Shown here one piece after another: positions 1-14,500 of a DNA stretch of 64,000 nucleotides; positions within the stretch are counted from its first letter, which is position 1; every line of letters starts with the position of its first letter. This DNA is from Antedon mediterranea (lineage: Eukaryota > Echinodermata > Crinoidea > Comatulida > Antedonidae): the NCBI RefSeq assembly GCF_964355755.1, contig NC_092670.1, positions 20,583,201 through 20,647,200 on the forward strand, written 5' to 3'. The translations under genes were made by a program, and so were the position numbers. The notes below the pieces were generated by a model. It saw only the letters and a list, made by a program, of their open reading frames with translations. It made no database searches and had not been told where the DNA came from.

Positions 1-1102
1 AACTGAGCTTTTAATGTTCTGCAGTGTCCATGTCAATAAAAGGTTAAATAGCGAAAGGTCGAACCAAGTCTTATAAACCAGGCACTTTAACCAATCGACC
101 ACTAATCCACCTGTTATGTGATTTCCTTCCTGAATTATGTATTTCACTAGGATAGTCATCTTTCTCCCCATAGGCTGCCGCCTATGGTAATGTGTTCCGC
201 TGATGATAGAGTGACCCTTATTTTGTCAATTTATATCATGTGATGTATTTGTTGTTAATGTTAAAAATATCTCAATGGCAAAGTTTCAACTATCATGTTT
301 ACTGAACATCATGGGTCCACACAAACATTTTTCTATTTGATTGACCATCAAACATTAGCTGTTTACTGTACACGCTCTTTTTTATTTATCAGAATTCAGT
401 GCGTCAGTCGATTCAATTGTTCTGCATTCAAACGTTTGTGATATTTGAACGTTATCAGATATCTGAAACATCAGAGGTACATCATAGTTATATTGGAATT
501 TATGACACAGAGAGAATTAAAGCAATTGCGCCGGGTGTACTGTAACTTTGATATCATTAAAATCTGCTTGAATCTATTCTATGCCAGCTTAACTCTAGTA
601 TGTGTACACATCTTGACTTTTCCTTGTTGGCCTAATAACTGTTGTAATGTTAAGATTATTAATTATTAATCTGTGATAAGGAAATTGTTATTTTGATGAT
701 TTTGATTTGAATTACTACAAACGATTTCATCAGTTGTTATTTTGTAATAGTGAAAGTATATTTATATTTATACTACTAGCCATTCAATACTATGTACTTG
801 ATCAGTCTGTATATTAGATGCGTCAAGGAAATTTACTATCATTTATATTTTATCCTCAGGGTTTACATTAAAAAATTACGTATTATGAAGAGGAGAAAGA
901 TATATTCTTCACCTTTTACTGACATTTTATCGGCACTTCCATGATCAACATGTGTTACACAGAAGATTAACTGTATATCCACTGTACTTTTTTTATTTGT
1001 CTCATTTAAGATTCTAGATGAACGATTTAATTTTTAGAACTGTGGCAAATGCTTAGTTTATTATTTATTATTATGTCATTGTCGCATTATTTGTTCTTGC
1101 AG
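1..1102 (+). other. intron of NDUFAB1-like gene (partial)
   Basis: This AT-rich non-coding stretch ends in a pyrimidine-rich tract and the acceptor AG at 1101-1102. It is the intron before the last coding exon of NDUFAB1. The exon with the phosphopantetheine serine (the DSL motif of acyl carrier proteins) was looked for and is not here, so it lies upstream of the window. Nothing else was recognised. Confidence 0.6.
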
Positions 1103-1194
1103 CATTTGAGATCCCTGACAAACATGCAGAGAAGTTGGTGACACCCAAAGACTTAGTAGAATACATTGCCGATAAGATGGAGGTTTGCGAATGA
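1103..1194 (+). CDS. NDUFAB1: mitochondrial acyl carrier protein, last coding exon (partial gene)
   Basis: The exon opens after the acceptor at 1101-1102 in phase 2 and encodes 29 full codons before TGA at 1192-1194. The peptide runs FEIPDKHAEKLVTPKDL and then VEYIADKMEVCE. This matches the C-terminus of mitochondrial acyl carrier protein, whose vertebrate form ends in FEIPD..AEKL..P..IVDYIADK.DVYE. The protein carries the 4'-phosphopantetheine arm in mitochondrial fatty acid synthesis and is also a subunit of respiratory complex I and a partner of LYR-motif proteins. Only helix IV and the tail are in the window. The modified serine and transit peptide lie upstream. The next gene, ECHS1, is 18 kb away and on the other strand. 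Confidence 0.9.
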
Positions 1195-1546
1195 TCTCCC
1201 ATTCCATATAGGTAAGTCATGGCAAAGGTTGTGTAGTATCTTTTTGTACTCTGTACATTTTCTTAACCAGTATACATTATGTTGGTAAATAATTAAATAT
1301 TGGACCCTTTTTTAAGGAGACTCTCAGATATTACAGTATCTAACATTCTAATTTGCATTTGGTTTTATTGTTGAGAGCAATTGAAAATCTTGCTCTATTT
1401 AGAAGAAAAGTAATTAGGTGAAAGGTATACAGTATAGGAATGATGATGTTCATGCAATACAAATATTATATTAAGTACATTGCATTCTCAGCTAAGTTGA
1501 AAATTAAAATATGAATAATTTGACAGTCAAAGGACGGCATGCCTAC

Positions 1547-1699
1547 AGCTCTATCTACATTATCAAACTAGTTTGACAAAAAAAAGTGTAATATGCCCAT
1601 ATATGGACATGATGATGTCATATCATATTTAGGTATATCACTACCATATTGGAGACATCACACTTTTTTGTCAAACTATTTAATAGTGTAGACAGGGCT
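1547..1699. mobile_element. palindromic MITE, family A copy 1
   Basis: The left end reads AGCTCTATCTACATTATCAA and the right end mirrors it as TAATAGTGTAGACAGGGCT. Between them are TTTGACAAAAAA-type subterminal inverted repeats and a core with CCCATATATGGACATGATG. The same arrangement recurs at seven other places in the window. It encodes nothing and is a non-autonomous inverted-repeat element. Confidence 0.75.
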
Positions 1700-2204
1700 T
1701 TAGTACTGCCTTAGTTACAGTTAACTTCGGAACAGACAGCTATTTACTTTACTTACAACATTTATTAAAAGGGTAATTTTTTCTTAGCCTGCGATAAAAC
1801 AAAATTCCATTTTGTTGATAGACGCTCATTGAATGGCATGCATAATTTCATGTTTATTATTGATGAGGTCTCATTGATAGATTTTAAGTTAAGCTGAGCA
1901 TAGCTGGTGTAATTCTTTGACAGGTTGCACAAGGCAGTGAAGGGTCTCTTAATGGCCTAAAGATTGAATCAACCACTTATCCTAGGCTAGTGTTGCCTGA
2001 GTCATCATACATTGTGTTTTGGGTTAATCCTTGGTAGGGTACTAAAACCCCATTGCTTGCTGCAGAGAAAATATTGTGTAATTTCAGAACTGTACTGTAT
2101 ATTCTGAATATAGATAGTTTCAGCCTCAATAAAACCAACATTTTCAGGACTATCAACTTTTTAGGTCAAATTTCTGCATCACATGGACTATGAGTGTAGC
2201 CTAA

Positions 2205-2316
2205 AGCTCTTTCTACACTATCAAACTAGTTTGACAAAAAAAAGTGCGATGTGTACCCAAATATTGTAGTGATATGTCATCTTTTCCATATGGACATTTG
2301 ATAGTGTAGACAAAGA
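2205..2316. mobile_element. palindromic MITE, family A copy 2
   Basis: The left arm AGCTCTTTCTACACTATCAA is followed by CTAGTTTGACAAAAAA. The right end is degraded to GATAGTGTAGACAAAG. It is a shorter, older copy inside the NDUFAB1 3'UTR intron. Confidence 0.7.
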
Positions 2317-2954
2317 TTTGTGGCCCAATCCTTTTACCACAAACTTTTTAGAGGCTTTCAATAGGTCTTACTGCATTTGAAGTTGAGCTCGTATATTTGC
2401 AGTCTAAATGAAGCTTTGTGGTCCGAACCTAGCCTAATTTCTACTATCATATGCTTGAACTATTAGTTATATATCGGTGGTGCAAACTTTTTACAGGTGC
2501 CTGCTTTTACTGCTGTTCTGCAATAATTTTTTTGATTCAGTTCCAAAAATACAACATTAAAAACCGTTGAAATTTGATTATCCTATTGGGTGTAGCCAAC
2601 TAACAACTGCTCAACAGTTGATAGGATGTTTCACTAAATATTTGTTGACAAGTCGTTTTAGAATATTACTTTTGTATTCTAATCTTTCATAATTAAATGT
2701 GTACAAAAAATTAGTGGAACTTCAGGTCTGCGGAAGAAATAAAACAGACCTGACCTTATTAAAAATTATCAATGACAAGACAATATTTTTGTAAAGAATT
2801 ATCAATGCATCATACAAAATCATTCGACACCTAAAGAATAATTTGCGTTATTTAAAATTATTTTTTTAAGTACCATTTTGTTTGATGTTATCTAATTAAA
2901 TGCCTTAGTGATATTTTTGTGTTGATAAAATTTCTTTGTTTTTTTATCTTTTAG

Positions 2955-3215
2955 ATAATATTACAGTGAGCATCTTGATTCAGCCGAGAAAGTTTCTGAC
3001 GTGAATTTAGTTGATACAATTGATTAAAAAGTTTCTGATAGACTTATCCACATAAACTGCAGCTGTCCTTCAAGTTTAAACAATTTGAACTATGGGTGAC
3101 AATTTCAACATTAATTTGACTTCATCCCAAGATGCTCACATATTATGTACAGTTTATAAAGTGTTCCATTCTATGTAAAATCTAAAATCTCAATAAAATC
3201 TGTTGATGAAAAATT
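2955..3215 (+). other. NDUFAB1: 3'UTR exon of NDUFAB1 with poly(A) signal
   Basis: A strong donor, ATAG|GTAAGT, sits at 1211/1212, only 17 nt after the stop codon. The best matching acceptor is the tract ending TTTTAG at 2954. The exon after it has no coding potential and carries AATAAA at 3192-3197. I infer a 3'UTR interrupted by one 1.74-kb intron (1212-2954). An exon junction this close to the stop should not trigger nonsense-mediated decay. Confidence 0.6.
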
Positions 3216-4879
3216 TGGTAAAATACATATCTGTAGAGTTTTATTATTATCAATATTTTTGATTTGTTTGATTATATATATTAAAAAAGTGATTTTCAAT
3301 TTACAATGAAAAGAAAAAACAAAAGAAATTCTTAGTAACTTCCGCATGTTTAATCATGTATCCCATCGTGAATGGCAACATCCTGTATCGTCATAGCAAC
3401 AACTAGATTTTGATACCAGGAAGCCATCCACTGATGGGAATTTTAGTTACCATGGTAACCTTCCAACACCTGGCGGCAGGTGAAAATCATAACACAGTCC
3501 TTTAGCGGATACTTTTGACAGTACATCCCTATTGACAGCTAGATTGAAAAACTGACATGGACAGCCCCAGATTCAGCACACATGCTGTCTTCTCCCTTAA
3601 TCCAGTCGATTTTGACAACACATGGTTTTTATTCAAATTAACCCATAGCATCTTTTTGTTTAAGCCTCTTTTATTCAAATCGGAAAAGAAAATCAAAGCG
3701 GGGTCTGAAAAGAAAGTAAACTGTGAACCGGTTCCACTGTTTTTATCAAGAAACAGAACAGCAAAACTAAGAAATTCAATTGTGTTTTGAATTATATTTT
3801 TGGCGAAAAATTACCATTTTAAAGTTAAGCAATTTAGAATTGTTATAGGAAGAGGTTGTCAATTACAATTGGATTATATCTAGGTATAGTCACCTTGAAC
3901 ATTGCTTAACTTGGTCAAAATTAGTTAACTTAACCATAGATTAGGTTAGCAAATTTGGTTTACATAATTACTTCATTGACCATGCATACCTTAAATATAC
4001 CATAATTTAAGTTCATAAATGAAATACATGTTTTGCAGTCAAGTTAACATATTTCTACCTTAACTGGTTAACTACACTTAACTTGGTTAACTGGCTAACC
4101 TCTTTAAACGCTTACGTTTTTCGATAGTTCTGGTAATAAAATAAATGATTGCAGATAAAAGATACTATCTTGATATCAATGTAGGGCCCACATTGATGTC
4201 AGGGTAGGTACATGGCCCAAAATTGTTACCCAAATGAAGAAAATTGGATTGTTCAAGTTATAACATGTTGAATTTTGGAAATGTTCTTTCGTAACTTCAA
4301 ATTTTAAGGTGTGTGTATCTAAAATAAAGTTGATAAAATATATCTCGATTCTGTTTTGTAGTTTGTTTGGTTACTATGTTGATGATACCACTAAGACGAA
4401 ATACATAATTAGTTATTGCGCCTAAATAGGACGACATAGAAGCTAATTTGGATTCTCTTAAACTTTTCTTTTCTAACTTACATAACACTAAACATTATTC
4501 TCCTTTTTGAAACACAAGTACCACAAAACGTACTAGCGTTTATTTTCCTTTATACGATATTATAAATTCATGTTAGGTATATTAACCTTTAGAATGTGAC
4601 CTAAAAACGAGAATAATATTTATGTACAAGTATCACATGACAACCTATTTGAACTACATTTTTTGACAAGATTGTATTTAGTTAAATGATTTATAGTTGC
4701 CCTGAATTTGCTCCTTATGCTATCTGCAACCTTACTCTATGCCTACCCACCCACCCACCAATATTGCAATGAACTACTAGAAGCCTTCCTATTTTGTTCC
4801 TCCTACTACAGTATTGTGAACTGTCCTTTCACCAGTCTTTCCAGTGGTTTCAGAACTCCCTTTTCAGAATAAGGGCACA
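3216..4879. other. intergenic, no gene recognised
   Basis: This is AT-rich sequence. Between about 3890 and 4100 there are many degenerate copies of TTAACTTGGTTAAC-like words. Short open frames at 3557-3790 (+) and 4297-4488 (-) have no recognisable protein family or splice context. Confidence 0.5.
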
Positions 4880-5510
4880 TCACCCAACTCACTTCTTCAC
4901 AGCTTGCGTGATGACCTCTTCCCCCAACATGAGGACCTCCTCTTCACATCCTCCTTCATGACCCACCTGTTCCAGAATAAGAACCCATCGCTTTCCCCAT
5001 CATGAGGACCCACCTTTTCACCCACCATGAAGCACCACCTTTTCCCAGCCAAAGCCCACCTCTTCCAGTTTTCTTGACCCACCGCTTTCCCAGCTTTCTC
5101 TATGACCCACATCATTCTAACCTAAAGCCCCACCCTTTTCCCAGCTTTCTTTATGCCCCACCTCTTTCCAAGCTAAAGCCCAACTTCTTTCTCCAACATG
5201 AGGATCCACCTCTTTCCCTGCTTTCTTAATGACCCACCTCTTCCTCCAAGCTAAAGCCCCACCTCTTCCCAGCTTTCTTTGACCGACCTCTCCCAAGCTA
5301 AAGCCCACCTCTTCCCAGTTTTCTTTATGAACAACCTCTCTCAAGCGAACGCCCCACCTCTTCCCAGCTTTCTTTATGACCGACCTCTCCCAAGTTAGCC
5401 CCACGTCTTCCCAGCTTTCTTTATGACCCACCTCTCTCTAGCGAAAGCCCCACCTCTTTCCCAGCTTTCTTTATAACCCACCTCTCCCAATTAAGCCCCA
5501 CTTCTTCCTG
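4880..5510. repeat. minisatellite of about 55 bp, degenerate
   Basis: At least eight imperfect units contain CCCAGCTTTCTTTATGACC, CACCTCTCCCAAGC and AAAGCCCCACCTCTTCC. The strand asymmetry (C/T-rich on +) keeps several frames open, and the resulting W/G/K-rich reading frames are by-products of the repeat, not genes. Confidence 0.8.
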
Positions 5511-8500
5511 CGAATAGTTTTTACTTTCTCTTATCGCCAGTATGCAGTATTCTTCCTGCTTTCGAGTGCACAGCTCTTATCCCGAGTGCTCGCAGCATAC
5601 GCATTTCAAATATCCTTTATATACCACTTTGGGAGTATCAAGCTCTCTTGCATAGTTTGTTGATATTTTTAAGATGAATGGTGAGAGTCCAACCGGAACC
5701 AAAATTATTCAGTGAATTTATTTTTGGCGGATATCCAAAACAGTATTACAAATCCACCGACGATAATAATAGTCTTCCACTTTTGTTATCGTTTCTTTGA
5801 AAAGAAAAATCGGGATATCGTCACTACTTACTGATGGTCATAAACAGCCCAAAGACCAAATGCGTGACTATTTGTAGTACTGTATATATTATTTACGCAA
5901 ACAATTTTCTTAAGTTTTCCCGCAAGAATATTCCACGGATATTGTTTATTCTATATGCCCAAATACAACAGTGTGTTCCGACTTCAGTTTCCCCCGCATG
6001 ACTTGAATGTACTTTTTGGAATTTGTTACCCCTTGACCCTAGATGTATGCCACCCTGTTATAATAAAAGGTACATCTATAAAGACGTCACAAGAAGTGGG
6101 TTAATCGGTAACACACACATGCACGAGCTCTATTCCAAAAAGTCCGATGTGGTCCGCATCCTGTCCGTTGTTATTTATATAAAAGTACTTTTTCCATTTG
6201 ATCTTTTTTATGGACATTGTCATTAAATGCTCCAATCATCTCTACATTGAAAACACGATGTTGAAGTTTATGTTGTCGGACTTCTTAATATATAAAGTAG
6301 GACTACATGTCTTTCATAGTTGGAGTGGAATCTCCTCCATAGCAGAGTACCCCGCCCCTCTCCTACCAATAATAATTACGTCATCGAAGGCCTATAATTA
6401 TGAGAACATAATCTGAAAAACCAGCTTGTTAGTGTTTTAATTATGATATAAATTAATAAAACCGAACTTGATGATCACATTTGAAATGTATAACCACATT
6501 TGACGAGAGCCACGCGATCCAATTATTCCTATTAGAAAGAGAATCCCGCTCGACCACATTCATTAATAGGCCCACATCAAAGTAGCACCGCTGTTTTGTG
6601 CGTGTTCAGCAACATACGGGGTTTCATGTAATGCAATTGAAGTAAGTTTGATCATGTTACCATGTTTGTACTCTTTTGTACTGTACTGCATACGATGTCG
6701 TGGAATGTTGTTCGCCATTTCGACAGAAACTAAATATTATGCCATTGTAATGTCTTTTATATCATACTTTTAAACACACCGAGTAGGCTACTCGGTGCAA
6801 TTAAATGGACAAGATTAATACAATACGGTACACAAACGACCATTTACCATACCTGTATAGACAGATAATTGAAGAGAAGTATTAGGCCTGACAGGCAAGT
6901 TCACACTTTACCAGATTTATGGACTCTCTCTGCTATATTCACACGGCAAAGAATTGATTTATCATCAATATACCACAGGTAGAAAACAAAGCAGATTTAT
7001 GTATCAAGTACCACTGGTAGTAAACAGACTACTTTGGCCGTCTTGTTGTCGTAATACCGCCTTGGGGTACTGGATAGCCCTCGGTCAAGATCGTATCCTG
7101 AAAGGTTATCTGATGCTATAGGTTCAATAACATTGTCACTGACGACAAATGACAATGTTATTATAAAAAGTAGTTTTTAATCTAGTAAATAGTTCAATTT
7201 TCCCTCTGATATGCGTGAGTAACACACCATTTTATTCTTGGAAAGCAATTCAAGGCCGTAATTTCATCCTGGCCTATTCGGGTTATGGCGCCGTGATTCC
7301 AGATTAAAATGTATTTAGCATTACAGGAGATTTAAATATATTTATAGACCGTTTTAAAGATTTTCTTTCATAGATAATTAACATACCTATCGACTTATAA
7401 ATGCACCTAAATAATTACCGTATCAACTGAGGCACGCAATTGAAGAATTAGGGCTGGAGCCTAGTTACACTTACAACAAACTTTATTTGCAAACTAAAGT
7501 TTAAACATCTGCAAACTTGTTTTCTGCTGTTTGCCGAAGTTTTAAACTTTGCAAACTTTGTTTGGAAAACCTTTCTTGACAAACGGAGTTTGAAAACAAA
7601 ATGTTTGCCAGGTAAGCTTAGGCTTGCAAACTCCGAGTTTTTGCAAACAAAATATTTGGTAAAGTTTGCTTTCAGAATCAGCTGTTTTTACTGTAATGTA
7701 TTGTTCTTTTTAAGAAAAACAATTTCCTGCTGTTTAAATCTTGCTTAGCCCTAAATTCTGTCAGTTCATGGATATAAAGAAGGTGCAATTGATGACTCCA
7801 AACAATTTGACAAAGACAGATAAGAAGGCACAGGCCCTGCCCTCAATGACATCAATGTTTACTCCCGGGAAAACGGCTTACTCTATATCTATCAACATCG
7901 TACTAAATGAGGAGAGAACAAAACAATCTTAGACCTAGAAAAGTTAACCCGGACGAAAAAAAAGATGTAGATCAACCAAACTCTGTTGCTGTACTTTTTC
8001 ACATTACTGATTCAGGGAGTGAGAAGAAAGTCTAAATGTCAAATGTGCTGAAATGTGTTTCAGAGAGGGTGGCCTCTCCCATTCACGTCACCACTCATCA
8101 CGCTTGCAGCTTAATTTTATTAGAATATCTTCTTTCTTCACTTTGATAACGGCTTGGCAGTTAGATTTAAATTAGACACAACTGCAGAAAATCTATTGCA
8201 TACTTGATTGGTAAAAACACCATTTAATGACAGTTTGGAGTTTCTCTTGCCGAGCTTGCCCTTTTTGGCGCATTTTGTCAATTGTAGCTGTATTTCTAAT
8301 CATTGAAAAATATTTTACGATTGTTGATATCTTCTTTAACTTACTTGTTATGACATTTTGATGACCTATAATAACTCAGACATTTATTATTTTGGCTTCA
8401 ACTGTCGATATGTGACAATATGCAACATTCTGACCATTGCGTCTTTTACCTGACCCAGTTTTTATGTAACTGCAGTAAAAATATAATAAAGCGAATAAAG

Positions 8501-11359
8501 GTATACAGACCACTAAGAAATGTTCGCAACTTGCGTTTTCAACGTCATACAAGATAAACCTGTTTTTTTCCACAATGCAATAAATGAATACCAAAAATAA
8601 TCCACTAACGTCACATTTTAAATAGTGAGATTTATTTTAGTTTAAAAATATAAACGAAGGTCGTCTTGATAAAAATATCAACGGAAATATTGCTATTTAA
8701 TTGAACTGGCCTAGCAAAGTACCTGTCATTATTAATAATCCCTCATAAACTAGCTAGATTTTTAAAAGCGAACTCCTGGGAATTCGTGGAATTTTTTTTC
8801 AGAAGTGAGAACATTCACTCTAGCTGGTGGTTTGAATGACCACCTCAAATCCCACAACATGTAATTGGCTCGAACAAGTTATAGGCCTATAATTAATGCA
8901 ATGTATTTCTAAACATTAGCAAAAACAGCTCTGCGCATCTCGTTTTCAGAGCAATTTGAAAATGTAATTTAAATTGATTATTTTGTATTATTATGACTGA
9001 GCGTAACAAATTAAACTAATTCGTTATATCTTGATACTTAGGTTAGTACCAAGATCATCAGGCCTACAGTACCAATTAAGAAACACAGCCTTTGTAAATT
9101 AGTATTAATTCTAGAGATCGAGTAGGCCAATACCGATGCCTGACGGGTGTGAACAATGAGTAATTGAACTCGATTTACCAATGAATTTTTAAAAAACCTT
9201 TATTTAAACTGAAAAAAAAATGGTTATTTTTCAAATTTCAAAATGAACTTAATAAAAATGGAAGCCATGGTGATGTTGGTTACCTTCAGGGTAACAGCAA
9301 TATTACATTGTTACTGTATATTCTTGATTACAAACAGCTGTGGAAATATGGATAATTATTGTAATAACCTTTTTAATGTAAACATTATTATGTGTTAAAG
9401 GAGTCCATGTTGTTTAATCGGTGAGGTATTATTTTAATCTGTAGACACCATCAATGCCTTTTGCCGGCTTCATGGTCTATTAATGTTGACATTTCTGAAC
9501 CCTTAACTAACAAAATGTTACAATACCAGATGTAAATATTTGTAAATGATTCGCAAAGCCTACATACTGCGTAAGGTGCAGGTTCAGACTATAGTTTCTC
9601 CCCCAAGGCATAGCAAAGATATTTTTTCTAGGCCCACAAGCTAGCACAATTTTGCTGCTTTATATCTTGCTTCTGAAACTACATAGGGTGCAGGTCTATT
9701 TTGAAACAGTTGGTTTGTTTTTGAATTTATAATACTTAATTTAACAGAAAATAAATGCGTTTCCCAAGGCTATAGTTAACCTACATTTAACATTCGAACC
9801 AAGAATGTTGACCGGTATAATCTTGTATCTTTTAGGAACGCAATAATAACTGAGAAATAGCCTAACTATCTTGATGATGAATGTTGAATTTTGTGAATGA
9901 AGTTGATTAACCCGTATGTGTAAACAATATGAAATAAATCAATCAACCGTCAACCATCTTTATTTGTGCAGGGAACGTTCCAACTTAATCCGTTTATCCA
10001 TTAAAACAAGATTTACAAGAAGTTACCAAAATGAGGTGTGTTAATGTAAATAGATTGAGCAGAGTTTGATTTAATGACAAATTATTACCATACAATCCTC
10101 CTTCTTCACCCAGTGAATGCCCCAAGTATTTCTTTTCATGTTGTTAGTATTCCTTTACGAGGCCATGTATGTCAACATGTTTATCTTTTTACCTACACGT
10201 CGAATTGCCGTTTCACCCAGAATAGAGGTTTCTCTATCACATGCATGTAAGCCTACTTTTACGCCCCTATCCAACCTGCTTAAATAACGCTACTCAAAAC
10301 ATACAAATCAATTCCAGGACATAAAGGAGTTGATCCATAATGTGTTTGACTATAACATAGGCCTAATGAAGCAATTGTAATATTTTAAACTTGACTTGGA
10401 AGTCAGTAACCTGTCTCTGTCGAACAGAGCCTTTGGCCTGTAAACTCGATTTATGTATAAGAAAATAAATATCTATCTAAAGACAAATTTAAGCGGATAT
10501 ATATAATTATCAATTATCATAGAAACTATACTTTCTGAGAATTGTTATACGTGTGTTCACGTAAAATAATATGTAAATTTGAAAAGCTTCAGTTCGTGTT
10601 CTGGAATTACTAACTACGCATGCGTACTCATCGAAGTCAGTAATCCCCTAATGTTGTTAATAATTCAAGAAGGAAGAAATGGTTCAAAACTGAATTAATT
10701 GGTTTATTCAATATCGGATATTTATTTCAATTATTGCTTTATAAATTTTATTATTTCAGGAATAAAATATATTACTGTATTATTGTATGATGTTCCACAT
10801 CCGCACTTTGGAAGTTTAGCTCGATATACATGTAGTGTATTTTCTCTCCCTTTGTCCATATTTCACTAATATATTAATGTTTTTATTCTTTTCACTATAT
10901 TTTCTTATGGATGAAAACAAAAATTATTGTGTTATTAAATGTACATATAAAACTTCTGCAAGTGTAGGCCTATGAATAATACCTCATGATAATGTATTGC
11001 TTTTTGAATTATTCCTCCTCTGGCACTCGTTTCATTACGGAAGCATGACCACATAATCATAATCAGAAAGCTTGAGCAAGATGACGAGATTATGGCATAA
11101 TAATGTATTTTATTTGCGTTTCATGTGACCGTTCTGAACAGCTGATGTATCGATAACAGACGATGTCTAAAGTAGATTCTTGTCTGAATTAATGACAGAC
11201 TATATAACGCATCAAAATAGAAGAAGACGTTGGTTGCATGATACTGATATCAGACGATAAATGTATTTCCAGAACTGGTTACATAACAATGTCTCGTGTG
11301 AGTTATAGGCTATATGTCGATAGACGCTTTTGATTCAAAATAATTAATCGAAATAAACG

Positions 11360-11548
11360 CTCGAGTTAAAACTAACATTTACGCTCGAGTTATAACAATT
11401 TCAAAGAATATTTCTTTCCTTGGTTGAGTAATATGAACTTTCGCTCGAGTTACAAAATGTAAATGATTGTGATTTTATTACATAAGTAACATTAAAATCT
11501 TCTTCGAGTTACAAACTATATGAATATTTTACATTTACGTTCGAGTTA
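11360..11548 (+). repeat. five spaced copies of (C/T)TCGAGTTA
   Basis: The motif occurs at 11360, 11384, 11444, 11503 and 11540. It is often preceded by ACG and followed by ACAAA, with spacings of 24, 60, 59 and 37 bp. The flanks are only loosely similar, so this is either a decayed minisatellite or a cluster of binding sites. Confidence 0.5.
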
Positions 11549-14500
11549 CAAACTATATGAACATGTAAATAACTCCATTATATAATTACATTATTAACAT
11601 GGACACGTGTATAAACATTTACAATGTGTTCATATTGTTCATCAGAATGACAGGTGTCGGGGCAAACCTGTCAGAAAGATGAAACTAAAGTTTTAACTCA
11701 ATCTATCACCATGTAGTGTTAAAAGCAACGAGTTTTCTAATCTGCTTAGTCATCTCGTTGGCAGGTAGCTCAACTATTATTATTTGTATTTCAACAATCA
11801 GTTCCCCACTTTTCAGACACGAAAGTCCAGATAGGGTCATGTCTGTTGAATAAGTTAATACGAATTTATCAAAATGTTAAATAACGTATTTACAATTAAT
11901 TGGAAGTGCCACTATGGTAACACTAGAATAAGTTTTTAAAGTGTTTCCATATTGATTTTAAAAACAAAACACATTTGAACGATTTGAATTTTGTTTGAAA
12001 AAAAATATATGTTTCTTGGGTCCTAGTTTTTTTGATAGATCCTTATACCTTCACCTTTAATATTGTTTATACTCCTACAATGTAATATAATGATTGGAAA
12101 CAAAATGTGCCTGAAACTGTTGAAATGGATACACCAGCATGTTAGTGTAGGCGCGGTCCCACGACTCATTCGCTCTTTCAACACAAACCGATTGTTACGG
12201 TACCTTTGTAATGTGTTACATAACCTTTACTTTAGATTCGTAATCGTAATTTCCATCTTTAACTTTTCCAAATTGAGAAATAACCATATCTAATACATGA
12301 TCTAATTTTAGCGATGTACTTGATGTACCAGTAAAAATTAGAGCATGTTTACATGTGTTATCAATACTTGTAGGCATCCTGTTTTGTGACTTTACTGTGT
12401 TACTTTATCGAGTCATCTTCGCAAATCAAATTAACCCTATGTTCGGGGGTTCCTTGTTATAAGTTTAAGTGCAGAAACAACACGCCTATGAAACGCCACT
12501 TTTCAATCCGCTTTCCATAACATCTTTACCAGATGTCACAGACATTCTTTTTCAAATGTCGTTCAGTGTTTCCCGCACAATTTTCTTTTCTGCAACGGAA
12601 CATTCAAAACGTATAGTAGGGCCATGGACGTAAGTATACCCATAGTAAGAGCCAGTCCTTGTATAGGCTTTCACTCCCCCTACAAATGGAACTACTTGCT
12701 GCTATAACGTTGCTGCTATATAACGTCATTATGACGTCGCCAACGATGGACGCCTTGTTGTTGGTCTCGGGACACCATTTTGCGTGGAAGCCCAAATTGG
12801 CGTGACATTCACTTTTGGATTTACCTGCGCATAGTTCAGTTGTTTGTCATTCATCATTTAGTGAAATAATATAAGGTGCGGGAAGCAGCTGCAGTTTGCC
12901 CGCCTTCAACCTATCCTTCTGGGAATTAGAACGTGCCGAAGAAAATCCGCGGCTTTCGTGACAATAACCATGACAATTGTTGGTTATAATTAGAATGTTC
13001 TATTATGTTTTATTATTTATTTTATGTTTTTTGATTCGAAATGTTTGAACAATAAATTGCAATGTACAATAGCTACATGGGGCTCCCTGACTTCAGTTGA
13101 AGATGAAGATCTTTAATTCGAATGTTTTAGAGTTTTTTAAAAAGTAGAAAATCATCATCATATCAATTTAAATAATTACTGAGTGAATATCATTGTTCCA
13201 ACCTATAGGGCCTATAGAAAATATTACTGCATTTCACAAACTAGATCTACACATTTCTAGGTTGTTTTTGACACACATTTCAGTTCACCCAGGGCAAGTT
13301 CTTAACGCTGTGATACAATAATAGTAATTAACAATGACATTTAACCGGTCAAATAAATATTAATTATTATTATGTACACCTGAACAATGTGGATCACGTG
13401 TTTGATAATCTAGCGGGGTTTGCAGGTGTTCAGTTGAATTATGCCACCTGTTACTGCATTGCGTATGCGCGGCAATGTAACGTCACGCAGTCACGCTTCA
13501 TTGATTATGCTTTTAAAAAGAAAGAAAGAAAGAAAGAAAGAACAGATACAATTTAAAATTTCGTATATGTTTTTATCTATATCTAAATGGGCTTTTTGTG
13601 TAATTATTTTAAACTCCTGCTTTTTTCTACATGACTTATTTACCCCTGTCTGTATTTATATCAATTATTCTAATTTCCTCTTTTTACTGACAATATTAAT
13701 TATACCATAGGCCTAAGACCCTATCAGCATTTTAACGGAAATAGGCCTCATATACCCGACCCAAAGCTCCACATTCAGCTGTGACAGAAAGCAAAGATAG
13801 TAAGTTTTTAGGGGAATTCGATTAATACACAGCGTAATTGAAAAGTTCGCCAGTTAACTGGTTTTGACTACTGAAACGTAATGTTTTAACCACATGTATT
13901 CAACTAAATTTCACTCGAAACATTTGGCGCACTTCTAGTAGTAGCTTTTTGCACAATTTAATTACTTAAAAGAAAATATGTAGACTCAAACCCGAGTAAC
14001 ATAAGCCGCTTTAGATAAAAGCGAAGCCCCCTACTGGAATATTAATATTTAAGATCAATACTGATATATTTCACTGTACCACCACAATAGCCTAAGGACG
14101 TGTTCAGTGCCCTTTCTAAGCGGCGACGCGCCATACAAAGGTAGTGCGTTTAATGACCAATTACGCGGTTGATAGACCACCTTCATGTTAATATACAACA
14201 TAACAGGCCTATGCATTTATAAGACAATTCAATAGAAGAGTGATAAAAAAATTACTATTCTTTAGGCGGACGTTAAGCCAACTTTCGAGTGTCTCAGTTT
14301 CGTTCAATTTCGTTTTTATAAAGAAAATGTTATTTTGATATTAAGTAGGCCTATTATTGGTTCTGACTGAATTGATTCACGTGCTGTGGGACACAAAATC
14401 ACTTTACGCGTGAAATAGCGTTCGTTCCCCACGGTATATTCAGGCTGTGGTCATGGTTCATTATAATATACTATAGCCTACGCAAGGAAATAACATTATT

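Noticed and set aside
4897-5431. W/G/K-rich minus-strand frames
   Set aside because: They are produced by a degenerate 55-bp minisatellite.
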